From Porogramme epimiltina (taxonomy: Eukaryota; Basidiomycota; Agaricomycetes; Polyporales; Polyporaceae), in the NCBI GenBank assembly GCA_900155495.1, contig FTLJ01000041.1:1-14989 (forward strand): a stretch of 14,989 nt of DNA, given 5' to 3'. Below are positions 1 to 9,956 of the stretch, one piece after another (within the stretch, counting starts at the first letter, position 1; each line of letters opens with the position of its first letter). The notes beneath the pieces were generated by a model. It was not told the DNA's origin. It saw only the letters and a list, made by a program, of their open reading frames with translations, and made no database searches. The position numbers and the translations under genes were made by a program.

Positions 1-385
1 GATGCTGGTATCCCCCAACGCACCGGAAGGCGAGCCAGAACTTGGTGAGTTTGCATCCGAGGGGTCCTGGATAGCGCGCGAGGGGGTGGAGCGGGGAGAG
101 GCGGTAGGCGAGGATGGAGAGAATGAGCGTGGAGAGGTAGGCGGCAAAGGAGCGTTTCAGGTTATCCGCAAGGATTGTGTGAGGAGTAAGGAGAGCAAGG
201 AGGGTAGGAGGGACGACGAGAAGGATGGTGTGGACAGGGACACTGTACGTCTCGTACTTGCGGAAGACTTGGTGCGCGACCTAGAAAGCTCTTGTTGGCT
301 TTAGGGATGGGCTGTAGGGCGGAACGGTACTCACCAAGGCTAGCGCGATAGCGATTGCGGCGGTAGAGGAGTTGTCCGCAGCCAT
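1..385 (-). CDS. Cytochrome P450, N-terminal part (runs off left edge)
   Basis: This is the 5' end of a microsomal P450 monooxygenase gene read right to left. Exon 1 is 385-335 (17 codons, good Kozak context ACCATGG). Intron 1 is 334-281 (gtgagt...ctag, phase 0). Exon 2 runs from 280 to the window edge. The 110 visible residues hold the hydrophobic membrane anchor, then the signature YRLSPLHPLARYPGPL (proline-rich hinge) and KFWLAF. The same order is seen in the intact P450 at 5419-7603: its exon 2 starts LAHQIFRRYETYS, and this one starts VAHQVFRKYETYS after an intron of the same phase. The two genes are therefore paralogues. The catalytic part (I-helix, ExxR, heme Cys) lies outside the window, so intactness and substrate cannot be judged. 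It may also be spliced near position 20, where gtgcgt could act as a donor, but the frame reads through and matches paralogues. Confidence 0.85.
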
Positions 386-1056
386 GGTCGAAAAGGCCAG
401 CTGGCGGGTGGAGGGAGCGCATTCTCCGTCGCCCCGGTGAGTATTTCATGGCCGAGTTTAGCGAGTCGGAAGTGTGCGGGAACAGGAAGAATGACGGGAT
501 ATCATATCGCGAGTAAATTGTGGGAGGGCGAGAGGCTTCTGGCTCCTCGCGCCGCTCAGCGACGTGTCGCGTCCAAGTCCGCGGAAAACGGATGCAATCC
601 CCGGGCGACTTCGGCCCAAACTGAGCCGGGCACGAGGCCTCGCGTAGGAGAGCGGCCCATTTTGCCCAGATCGAGATGTGCTCATATTCAGGCACCTCTT
701 AGGTCAATTGATGGTCGGGTGCTGGTCATTTCGCCCTTCGTTTCAAAGTATGACATGGGCTCGCTAGATCGCGATATCCTACTACGGAGTACAACAAATA
801 AACCGTCGGGGAGACAAGACGTTCACGCGTTCAGACGTCGACCTTCTCCAGCACCGGCCGTCCCGGCTTGTTGAAGGCCTAGAGCTAAGGAACTTTGAGC
901 AAAACGTCACAGCGCCGTCCCGTGTGCAGCTGCGGGGAATTCGAAGCTTGCTTACGCCAAGATATCCACTCGGCCTATTTGCGTACACACCGTGATCCTA
1001 CATAAAACATATGCCTGAGAAAACGAGCCCCAATGTCGCCGGTCGGCCAAGGCGTT

Positions 1057-1139
1057 TGTGACGGAATGTCACAGGCGGATCAGTTTTCCGCGTGACTGGG
1101 AGAGGCGTGACCCAAAGGTCGTGACTCCTCAAACACGTG
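1057..1139. promoter_or_regulatory. GTGAC motif cluster with E-box CACGTG
   Basis: A perfect inverted repeat TGTGAC-GGAAT-GTCACA occupies 1057-1073. Three more GTGAC copies follow at 1092-1096, 1107-1111 and 1121-1125, then the palindromic E-box CACGTG at 1134-1139. Five half-sites in about 70 bp suggest a transcription-factor platform. It could serve the minus-strand P450 starting at 385 (about 700 bp away) or an unrecognised plus-strand transcript starting after the TATA-like element at 1209. CACGTG is the general bHLH site in fungi. Which factor binds here is unknown. Confidence 0.35.
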
Positions 1140-1208
1140 GCTGAAGTTTTGCGCAGTCCGTACGCGTCGCGCTCTTCTCTTACAGCCTCTTTCCCTGAGG
1201 CGGATACA

Positions 1209-1214
1209 TATAAG
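1209..1214 (+). promoter_or_regulatory. TATA-like element TATAAG
   Basis: TATAAG sits 70 bp downstream of the E-box. The first ATGs after it give only very short frames: ATG at 1260 has 26 codons, and ATG at 1247 is followed at once by a stop. It is compatible with a promoter of an unrecognised spliced or non-coding transcript. A chance match is equally possible. Confidence 0.25.
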
Positions 1215-2820
1215 CAAGGTGCTCCGCTAAAACGCTAATCCTCGTTATGTAAAGACATTATGAGATCTACCTCTGGAGGATGTTCCCCCGGTCAAGTTCG
1301 CTGCGTGCCTCCCAGAGACAATGAACTACGGTTCGGATGAGTTTCGACGCTCGACTATTGAGAAGCCATGTCGGAAAAAGGCGTATGGGCTTGCATACGG
1401 TTACCGGTACGAGAACCACCAGCTTCTTTGTCGATTTACTAGTAATCTTACGTCTCTGTGGTCTCTTTCGGCTCGAAAAGACCAAACGCATTGCGCTCAG
1501 GGCGGGGCAGTGGCACACACGTCCTGCCTTATGGCAAGCGATCTGTCCCGACTCCCCAGGTTACGCTCTTCCAGGTTTGCTCTCCTCTGCAGCGCTATGC
1601 CGTCAAAGTGAGCTGCGCGCACAGGCGTGGCGGACACCACATCGATGAAGGCTTAAGCAGAGGGCATCCCTAGCAGCGTCGCAGCGTCTGATCTGGCGAC
1701 TGTCTAAGTGTGGATTCTATTCCCCATACCAACATATATGGCCGTCACAGGTTTGACTTCATTGTGGGCGTACATAGTTCATCCACTACAATTCCCCTCC
1801 AGCGACCTTTCCGGCTCCCGAAAACCTACAGCCTATTCACGGCACTATCGCCCCCGCTACGTCCACGCCAATGACACCTGTCCAACTTGTCGCCGAAAGC
1901 GCGTCTTCTCTGTTCCCTACCAGCGCTTTCACAACTTCCGCATCACTTGTTCATTTGCTCTCCCTCTACAGCGCAGCTAAGAAGTCAGGTTTACCCTTTA
2001 CTCGCGACCGCCGGCATGGCCGTTGACGTCCTCGATCCCAGCCACAGCTGAGAATCAGGCGACAGGATTGAAGTTATCAATGGAGTTGTACGCAACCCAC
2101 GCGCTGGAGTGGTATGGAACGCAGTATCTTAATAACTTATATCCCCTGGGCAGGCGCTATGCGCGAAGGCAGAGGCGCAGCTCGAGGAACGGTGTTGATA
2201 ACTCCTAGAGCCCCTGTAGTCCGTGCTCACATCCTTCCCATGGTGAGCTCATGCTCATCCATAATTCGTGCTGACAAAAATTAGTACTAGGCTGATTGCG
2301 AAGGTCATGAAAGAAGCACGTTGAGCTTACAGCTGCGTCGCACTCAGTCCGAGGTCAATTTTATGCCGTTATGGGTGTGTCAGGTTGTGATTTCAGTTAT
2401 GTGAGCATGTCTGACTTGCATAAAACGTAGCTCGCGTATCGACGCGTTGTGGAGCCGGTGGGTCCGTCGTGTGCCCGTTGCGTACCATGCATGTCATCGA
2501 GCACGTTGAATCCAGTGTACTCAGTTGACACCAGACCCATTCTATTCCAGCGCTTGCGTAGTTATCAATCTGACTTCTCAGCGTGCGGTGACGCAAAAAC
2601 GTAAGATGTAGGTGGGAGCAGTTGGCAAGTCGCCCGATTTTCACAGATGTAGATGCCATGGGGACGTTTAAAGCACTGTGTGGCTCCGTGGTGGGAGTAT
2701 TCTTTGTCGGGTTCTGTAGTAATCTGGGATTGAGAGGGCATTATAAGCCTCCTCTGAGTCTCACCACGAATTCTAGGTCGCAACTCACTAGACTGTCCAA
2801 GTTTTACGGCAGTGGGTGCT

Positions 2821-2826
2821 TATAAA
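2821..2826 (+). promoter_or_regulatory. TATA box of 7-TM paralogue A
   Basis: A canonical TATAAA lies 101 bp upstream of the chosen ATG of paralogue A (2927). This gives a reasonable 5' leader of roughly 70 nt. The position supports starting the gene in its first TM-encoding exon and argues against an additional upstream coding exon. Confidence 0.5.
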
Positions 2827-2926
2827 CGTATTGTCTCTTCTTGCGTACACACATCACGGGTAGGCTGGATTGCGTGAGTACAGATGGCCAGTCACCTCAG
2901 CTTTCATATTTGCCTTTTCACTCACT

Positions 2927-4518
2927 ATGTTTCAACCTAGAAATCCTCCGATAATGCACATACAAGCAAGAGGTGTAACTGATTACATCGTGACGGACCC
3001 AAGCGCAGCTGCGCATATGAGTTCGATCATCACGTCTGCTTTCTTCTTCGGTACGTCACATCGTTCCATGCGGCTCTCGAAGTCACTGCACAGGTAGCCA
3101 ACACTCATACTACGTACAAGGTATTCTCACTGTTCTCGCTCTTGAAACTGTGTTCTTCCTGGTGTAATGCATCCCATTACATCATGATACCGCACAATTA
3201 AAAACAGGTTGACTCTACAGACACAGTGGAATCACCCGTGTTTCGATCCAAATCCAGCTGCTCTCCATCGTAGCCATCTATGCATCCACATGCCTATATT
3301 TCGCAATTTACATACCATATTTCTCCAACATCTACGCGTTGCATATCGCAGACCCGCAAAGCTCTCCCCTCCCCCCCCTCTCTACTACTAAGTGGGGAGA
3401 AGACACGCAGAGGGCGCAGTCGATGATCCTAACAGCCACGATAACGGTAAATGTGAGTCGTTACCGACTGCTCTGAGGCTACCCGCTCGATGACAAGGCA
3501 GATCTTTGTGGGAGACGTGATAGTCTGGTGGAGGGCTTGCGTAATTTGGCCGGGCAACTTCTACGTGCGCGCCGGCTGCGCCGCATACCTGACCGCAACT
3601 CTTGGTGAGCTGCACACGAACCTCCGCCTAGTCTTAACGACTTTATAACTCCTACTATGTAGCAACGGGCACAGTCGTCACCTACAAATCGGGAATACCA
3701 TGCGTCGGATTCGTGCACGACGCAGAATCGCGGCCGTTTACCTCAAACGGCTTCGGAGCGGCGTGTCTGCTCCTCTCCTTTGCGAGCAATTTCGCCGTTA
3801 CGTCCCTTATAGGTTACAAAGCATGGTGCGCCCAATCTTGTCTTCCTCATGTCATCCTAAACTAGTATACAGGGTCCACCGCACGCTCCTCAAAGCCTCT
3901 CTGTCTCGCGCAGCCCTCACCTCGCGTGCGCTCCGTCTCCTCTCGCTGCTTGTGGAGTCCGGTGCTGGATACTCCCTCATCTCGGTACGTACCCTAATAC
4001 GCTGCTCCGCCACGCTCTGATCCGTGTTCCCTTCGTGCTATGCACGCCTGGCAGCTCGTCATCGTCGCAGGTGACTTTTACTTCGCCTCACTTCCCTCCC
4101 CCGCCTCGCCCACCTGCGACTTTGAGTCCCTCGGCCGGTCCTCGCACATCCACAAGTTTGCGATCCTCGGCCGCACCTTCACATATGGTGTTACCGTACA
4201 CCTCACTGTGCGTCTATATCCCCTCTGCCGCAGAACTGCTGACGAATAGGGCCGGGCCCGCAGGCGGCATACCCTATGCTCATTGTCGTCCTCGTGAACC
4301 TCGACCGCAGGCGCGGGGACACCTGGGAGGCGCATCTGTCGGGCAGTACGAATAACGCCTCCGCGAGGCTCGCAGACGCCGAGCATGGAGACCAGCTGGC
4401 TGCGGTGCATGTCTCACTCGCAAACTTCGGCACCACGAGTCGGCGGCGAGGGGAGCTTGATGAGAGGAATGGTTTCGCCTCGTCGGAGGAGCGTGGACTG
4501 AGCTGTTTGAAGCCATGA
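2927..4518 (+). CDS. 7-TM fungal membrane protein, paralogue A
   Basis: Eight exons: 2927-3050, 3121-3163, 3221-3452, 3502-3604, 3663-3825, 3873-3984, 4055-4207, 4264-4518. All introns are GT-AG, there are no in-frame stops, and the product is 394 aa. It is a polytopic protein with about seven hydrophobic helices. Recognisable blocks are IFVGDVIVWWRAC (134-146, helix 3), LIGYKAW (216-222, end of helix 5), LLVESG (247-252, helix 6) and AAYPMLIVVLV (311-321, helix 7), followed by a polar cytoplasmic-type tail. It shares intron positions with paralogues B and C, with exon 2 = 43 nt, exon 4 = 103 nt and exon 6 = 112 nt. I know the family as an uncharacterised basidiomycete multi-pass group; no ligand or role is established. 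Oddities: the segment before YP lacks the LVPLI seen in B and C (here GVTVHLT), and the loop after helix 6 is rewritten. The start is uncertain: ATG 2954 in the same frame is an alternative. Confidence 0.85.
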
Positions 4519-4617
4519 AAGTGGGGCGCCGGCGTTGATATATCGGCCCAGAGCCTAAGGAGTGATGGCGCTTAGACCGCCGGCTTGGAGTTAGTCCCCT
4601 GTTACTTTGTCTACCGC

Positions 4618-4623
4618 AATAAA
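4618..4623 (+). promoter_or_regulatory. Poly(A) signal AATAAA for paralogue A
   Basis: A canonical AATAAA lies 100 nt after the TGA of paralogue A on the same strand, a typical fungal 3'-UTR distance. It supports the stop codon chosen for that gene. Confidence 0.5.
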
Positions 4624-5084
4624 ATGGGTTTATTCCAGTATATCAAGTACTTTGAGGCAACCCCGACCTAAGTGCCTGACACGCCTGACCTGGAAGCCAC
4701 TGAAAACACAATCACGGCTGGTACGCAGTGGAAACCAGAGATAGGCTCCTTTACGTAATGTATTCAGTCCATATTAGGACGGTTTGTCATCCGGCCTTAA
4801 CAAGTCGGGCGACGGCGATACCAAGATCTAGCGAGTCCCTTGGTCCTCCTGCCTCCTGAGTCCGCCTGCTCCTTCTCTACTTAGGGGCTACAACGGCACT
4901 TCAAGGCTACTGCAGCGCAGCAGTCTGCGCTTCTGATTCAAAAGCGCGGATACAGTGATAGTTCCGATTGGTGATAGCTGGCATTTACACGAGGATGCCT
5001 CGATAATCCCAAGCTATTACGACGCGAGCTGGGTGCTTCCCCGACTGTATGGCACATGCACTGGACATGCCAACTATTGCAACT

Positions 5085-5090
5085 CACGTG
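5085..5090. promoter_or_regulatory. E-box CACGTG upstream of P450
   Basis: This palindromic bHLH site lies about 330 bp upstream of the P450 ATG at 5419. The same hexamer sits upstream of paralogue C (12563) and between the left P450 and paralogue A (1134), so co-regulation is possible. A 6-bp site alone is weak evidence. Confidence 0.25.
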
Positions 5091-5349
5091 GAGCCTAAGG
5101 CAACACACCGCTCTCCACGGCAAGTGAGCGAACCCTCCCATCCGGACATGGCCAGCCCCGTTTTGGTCGAAAATCTCACGCGATCGTCACGCACCCAGAA
5201 TCCGAACGTCACCTGTTTCAGCGCCGTCCATGCTTCTAAACATGCCCTAAAGCAACGTGCATCACGGCACCAATTTCCCCACCTTCGACCGCTCTTCTCA
5301 GCTACCGTGAGTGCACTTGTTCTCTTCTTTGACACTCATTGACACCCTG

Positions 5350-5354
5350 ATTGG
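5350..5354 (-). promoter_or_regulatory. Inverted CCAAT box of P450 promoter
   Basis: ATTGG (CCAAT on the opposite strand) lies 65-69 bp upstream of the P450 start. That is within the usual range for a CCAAT-binding complex site in filamentous fungi. No TATAAA is seen between it and the ATG. Confidence 0.3.
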
Positions 5355-5418
5355 TTCCCATGCTGAAAGTCCTCATACATAGTTCGGGTGTACTTTGAAT
5401 ACGCACCGTGGATGAATA

Positions 5419-7603
5419 ATGGTGCCAGTCGTAGTACCCGTTGCGCTTGTACGTAGCATTCCCTCTTGCTCTTATATGCCTTCAATATGACTGACCATGT
5501 TCATAGCTTGCGCACCAAATCTTTCGTAGATACGAGACATACTCGATCCTCGTACACGCCACCATCCTGCTTGGTCCTCCAGTGCTCATTTCCCGATTCT
5601 CCCCAATTAAGCCTCATGAAACCTATGGAGGTTTCCAGGAGCTCTTAACATATCTTGGCTTCATCGTGGCTTCCGTTGTCATCTACCGCCTGTCCCCATT
5701 CCACCCGCTCGCGCGATATCCAGGTCCAGTGCTGTGGCGTATATCCATGCTTTTCCCTGCCCTCCATTGCATCACAGGAAACAGGAGTAGGCTCATGAAA
5801 GCCTTACATGATCGCTACGGCGATGTTGTTCGAACTGGTTCGTGTCTAGCTCTTACTAATGTTCGACGCATTGCGACTTATCTTGTGCTTCTGTAGGCCC
5901 TAATGAGCTCTCTATCAGAGACGTGTCAGCCATCCAGCCCCTTGTTGGCGTTTCTGGACTTCCAAAGGGACCAGGTAAGCCCAATCCGGAAAACGAAGTG
6001 TATATGCGCTGACTCTTCTGTTTCACCAGACTTCGTCGGCGGTATGCTCTCGGACAAGAACCTACCCATGGTGGGTATCATGGACTTAGACGAACATCTA
6101 CGACGACGTCGTGCATGGAACCGGGGACTCGGCCCAGGGGCGTTGAAGGAGTACGAGGGCCGGGTTGCGGGGAGAGCTCAACAGCTGATCCGCAGACTGG
6201 AAGAGCAGGAGGGCGAAGTCGTTCTTAGTAACTGGATCAACTATTTCTCGTACGCCGACGTCTTCTTTCGTCTTGCTACCATCTAACGCTTCATGGATAG
6301 ATATGACTTCATGTGTGACATGGCGTACGTGCTACCTCTCCTCAGTTTGGTACGCTGCTCACTATAGCGTTCAGGTTCGGAGGCGGGTCGGAACTCTTGA
6401 GAGATGGCGACAAGGGCAACGTATGGCACGTTCTGGAGCAAGGCATGGTGTACGCTTAGCTCATTGTGTCTCTCATCGACTCGGTCTCACCTCCATCTTA
6501 GCCTCGCGACATTCTTCGCGCACGTACCGTGGCTCGGCATCTACGTCAGTTACATTCCAGGGGCGGCTACCGCCCTGAATGCCTTGCTTGCAAAGGGTCG
6601 AGAGTTCGCTCAAGCACGTGTGAACCGCGGGTCTACGATTCCTGACCTTTTCCACTACCTCGTATGTATCTATGGTCCTATCTCGCTTGCTTCTTTGTTG
6701 ACGGTCCCAGAACAATGAGGATCGCCCCGAGTACCCGCCGCCGCCAACGCGTCAGCTCATCGACGACGGGATCCTTGCCGTTGTGGCTGGCTCGGACACC
6801 ACATCGAGCGCGCTAACGAGCTTTTTCTTCTGTACACTCGCTCATCCCGATGTGTACGCGAGAGTACAAGAAGAGGTCGACAAGTTTTATCCAAAAGGCG
6901 AGAACGTGTTCGACCCAAAGCACCATCGTGACATGCATTACCTGCAAGCGACTATGTAAGTCTACATTGCGATTCGAACGGCGAGCTAAGTGTCACTAAC
7001 TCTGCTCAGCAACGAGACTCTGCGTCTCTTCCCACCCGTCGCCGCCGCAGGGCTTCGCAAAGTCCCCCGGAACAGTGCGCCCGTCGTAATCGGAAACATG
7101 TGCGTGTTGATCGCCCCCTCTCTCTACTCCCTCGGGCTGAGCTTCGGGCGCTGATACATACTCACAGATACCTCCCGCCAGAGACGGGCTTCCGCCTGCC
7201 TGCCTATACGTACCATCACGACGCGCGCAACTTCTCCTTTCCGGGCGCGTTCTGGCCCGAACGCTGGCTCACGGCTTCCGGCGCACTCCCCCTCTCTGAC
7301 GCACTCGCCCGCCTGCCCGCCGCCCCCGTCCGCGGGCCGCCGCTGTCGCCCCCTCCAGCCCAGGAGGACTTCGCGCTCGCGCATAACGAGATCGCGTTCC
7401 TCCCGTTCTCTCATGGGCCGATGAACTGCCCAGGGAAAGGCCTCGCGATGCTCGAGATGCGCACGGTCGCGTGCGCGCTCATGCAGCGCTTCCGTGTGCG
7501 GTTGCGCGCGGGATGGGACAAGGCGCGGTACGAACAAGGGTACAAGGACTATTTCAGTGCAACGCGTCCGGAGCTTCCGGTTTGCTTGGAGTCATCATGG
7601 TAG
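5419..7603 (+). CDS. Cytochrome P450 monooxygenase, complete
   Basis: Ten exons: 5419-5448, 5507-5837, 5897-5974, 6030-6249, 6301-6324, 6375-6449, 6502-6661, 6711-6955, 7010-7099, 7168-7603. They join without stops into 562 aa. The N-terminus has membrane segments and YRLSPFHPLARYPGP, typical of ER-anchored fungal P450s. Further landmarks are TGPNELSI after exon 2; DEHLRRRRAWNRGL (C-helix region); YDFMCDMAFGGGSELL; I-helix AGSDTTS (332-338) for O2 activation; K-helix ETLR (390-393); FWPERW (446-451); and heme loop FSHGPMNCPG with ligand Cys505. The Arg usual two residues before the Cys is Met503. The start ATG 5419 (A at -3, G at +4) follows an in-frame stop, and its short exon matches the phase-0 first intron of the left P450. 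It presumably oxidises a hydrophobic metabolite with a CPR partner. Substrate and CYP family number cannot be assigned. It appears intact. Confidence 0.93.
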
Positions 7604-8146
7604 GCTCCCTCATTAATCAGGCATGCTCCACCTCTTCTCTGGAAGGACTAGTACATTTGATATGTCATCTATTCGCGCCCGTATCACATGCCCCACGAGG
7701 CCGTATCTCACCCAACGTCCACGATGCCCTGGTAGGGCCAACATCAATTTTACAGAAGTATGGGAGAAATATACTACTTAAGTTTGTATTAAAACGCATA
7801 TAGTGAGAGTAGAACTTCGTTTCGCAGAAAGTGAACGTTGAGTATTACCAACGAGGGGAGACTCATGTTCTGACGAAATAATAAATGAGGAGGGTACATC
7901 GTACCGGCGGTGCATACCTGATTTATCTCTACGATAAGGAAACGTCTCCCTTCTGTAAATTTGGATGTCCGAGGATTTTGTATTGACGAGTAGAGAACAT
8001 GACATGAACAATTGGGAGATAGATGGGGGTATGGAGCGCGGGAACAAGCCTAGAATGAAGGTCGCTAGTGTCTAGCACGTATGGATATCTGACGGGCATA
8101 TACATGGAGCGTCCATCAAACATTCTGAAATCAAGTATGCAGCGCT
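7604..8146. other. Convergent 3' intergenic region
   Basis: This 543 bp lies between the stop of the P450 (+) and the stop of paralogue B (-). It is AT-rich, holds 3' UTR material including AATAAA at 7880, and has no gene that I can support. The small frames here (7778-8047 -, 7929-8123 -) are unassigned. Confidence 0.6.
7880..7885 (+). promoter_or_regulatory. Possible poly(A) signal of P450
   Basis: AATAAA lies 277 nt after the P450 stop codon on the same strand. The distance is long but acceptable for a fungal 3' UTR. Other A-rich sites nearer the stop (about 7786) could be used instead. Confidence 0.3.
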
Positions 8147-9799
8147 CTAATCACTCCGCGATTGTGGGGGCATTCGGTGAAAATTTTGGGTGATGTCGAC
8201 GGAACTACCTCTATCCAAAGCTTCGACTTGGTCTGAAACACCCGTCTCGGCAAAGTTCAGGGAGGTTGTGTGATTGTGATTTGTTACAATTTCCTCCATA
8301 CGCGATTTTCTCGAGGCAACCAACAGGGTTACGATTGTCGGATAGATGGCCTGGAATAACCGCATACCTATCAGTGTAATTCCCGATATTATCCATGTGA
8401 ACTATGGAAATGTTTACAATCAAAGGAACAAGGGACGCCCGATAGAATATCACTAATGTTTTTTGTCGGATTGGGGGGACATCGTCGGGCTCTGTAGAAT
8501 GGGTAAAGGAATCTTCAGGAGTGCTCTCAATGGCTAAAAAGATGGTTATGGAAATCTAATTTTACACGAAAGACTACTTCAACGGACTGGTCTAGGAGAC
8601 ATTTCAAGACAGACGCACCCATATTATGCTGTATACGATCCCTGACTCCATGATGATGCTCAATATGTCTCCACATGTGAATTTCACGCCTGTGATAGTC
8701 TCCAGATACGGTTGGACTTCTTTTCTGTACTTCCTGCATTGGACAACCCATATGGGACAATGAAGATGGAGAACATTTTGGGAGTCTGTGGACTCACCAT
8801 AGTTTATATGCTACCAGCCCTGTTGCTACGGAGTTTGTTATACAAGACAATGCAGATGCAGCAATTCCCGGAAAAGACGCTTGAAACACGGTTCCCTTGA
8901 TGATATACTGAGTTCCAATAGAGCTAGCGATAGGAATCCCCTTGTATAGGACCATCTTTTCTGTAGAGAGATCTCGAATGTCCAATAAGCTTGCTACTAA
9001 TCACATCTATACTGAGAACATACACTAAGCAAGATATTTTATTATGCTTCACTCACCGAAGGTAGCAAAGATGAAAGAAGCGCCGACAAGGATGACAACT
9101 TTGTTATGAGGATATAAGGCTGTCGTACGCCACCATACCACTGCATCCCCAACGATAATCTGAAAATGGAGATCAAAACCGTGAAAGAGCGATCGATCAC
9201 TTATAACGCACTGCTAGTATCAAAACCGCAGTAGTGAGGTAGGGGACTGCTCCGGTTACCGTTTGACGTTGTTGCGCTTTTTGATAACATGGGCTCTCCG
9301 GATATACCCCTGGAGCGAACCGACAAGATGTATAGTCCTCAACCTGTTCTAATGCTTGGTAGGCTTCACCGTGGCTGCTGAGGGCGCTATCAATGGTACC
9401 GGCAAAGAAAATGCTAGTACTTGAGAGCATGACAAGAAGGACCCCCAGGAGTAGATAGTGACACATTTGTTTCGCAGGCCTTCTCCTGTGACATGGAGCA
9501 AATAAGCCACATGAATGGAATTATAGTATTCGTATTGAAATATTCCTTACAGAATAGTAATGACTGTCTGAATGAAGACTCTCAGAAAGACGGCTTTACA
9601 GGCAGGGTGTCGACGATAAGTGCGTGGAAGCTCTGTATGCATTTTGGTGACTCCTACCTTCCCAGACCGATGCTAGCGCTACTAGGATGACTATGGATCG
9701 AATATTTTGCAGATATGCATCGACAATAGCTGTGCTAGCAGTTGTGTTGCTTGGGGGATCGTTAAATGCATGTTTCAAAGGGCCAGTGTAATCCTTCAT
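8147..9799 (-). CDS. 7-TM fungal membrane protein, paralogue B
   Basis: Eight exons on the minus strand: 9799-9658, 9593-9551, 9485-9212, 9159-9057, 8996-8798, 8733-8619, 8555-8418, 8350-8147. All introns are GT-AG, the frame is open throughout, and the product is 405 aa. The family blocks are present: IIVGDAVVWWRT (154-165), LVAYKLW (ends 254), IIMESGIVY (280-288), LVPLI then AIYPTIVTLLV (339-349). The exon plan equals that of A and C (exon 2 43 nt, exon 4 103 nt), which strongly supports the model. B is the most diverged copy: it has longer loops after helices 2 and 4, a Cys-containing loop in exon 3, and AT-richer third positions (exon 4: 16 of 34 codons end in G/C, against 24 in A and 21 in C). 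The first in-frame Met after a stop is 9799. Function is unknown; a receptor or transporter-like role is only a guess from topology. Confidence 0.85.
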
Positions 9800-9950
9800 A
9801 TGGCTTTGATGAAACGACAGAGCTTTGAGTACCGTCAAGAGAGTAATGAGTTAGTAATGCCTACGCACTTGCGATGATAGTAGTAGGGGAAATCTGCGAG
9901 GGTGCTGAGGCTTCGGTATCTACATTGACTATGATGTTTAATTCTTGCTC

Positions 9951-9956
9951 TTTATA
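9951..9956 (-). promoter_or_regulatory. TATA box candidate for paralogue B
   Basis: On the minus strand the sequence reads TATAAA, 152 bp upstream of the ATG at 9799, so a leader of about 120 nt would result. The surrounding DNA is AT-rich, which raises the chance of a random match. Confidence 0.35.

Larger units (their letters stand above)
386..2820. other. 2.4 kb intergenic stretch, no supported gene
   Basis: This region lies between the divergent P450 fragment and paralogue A. The open frames (for example 1321-1611 +, 1708-1980 +, 1778-2026 + from stop to stop, 2023-2208 +, 2393-2659 -) are short and match no family I recognise. I could not join them into a spliced gene resembling the P450 or the 7-TM family. 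What can be seen is promoter-like: a cluster of GTGAC motifs and a CACGTG E-box (1057-1139), followed by a TATA-like element at 1209. The stretch 1778-2026 has coding-like pyrimidine-rich third positions, so a small lineage-specific gene around 1250-2030 is possible but unproven. Confidence 0.5.
4519..5418. other. Intergenic: 3' end of paralogue A and P450 upstream region
   Basis: This is the 900 bp spacer between tandem plus-strand genes. It holds the poly(A) signal of paralogue A at 4618, a CACGTG E-box at 5085 and an inverted CCAAT (ATTGG) at 5350. The frames at 5049-5342 (+) and 5084-5335 (-) overlap each other, match nothing I know, and are not supported as genes. Confidence 0.6.

Noticed and set aside
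2..304. Plus-strand 100-codon frame at the left edge
   Set aside because: It is the antisense shadow of P450 exon 2, which has clear family motifs on the minus strand.
2622..2825. Plus-strand frame with a hydrophobic run (VVGVFFVGFC) as a possible first exon of paralogue A
   Set aside because: The three-way intron plan places exon 1 at 2927-3050, and a TATAAA lies between this frame and that exon.
6448..6501. Using donor GT at 6448 for P450 intron 6
   Set aside because: It leaves the next exon out of frame; donor GT at 6450 keeps the frame and joins QGM-V to LATFFAHVPWLG.
7124..7537. Minus-strand 137-codon frame
   Set aside because: It is antisense to the GC-rich last exon of the P450 and has no recognisable domain.
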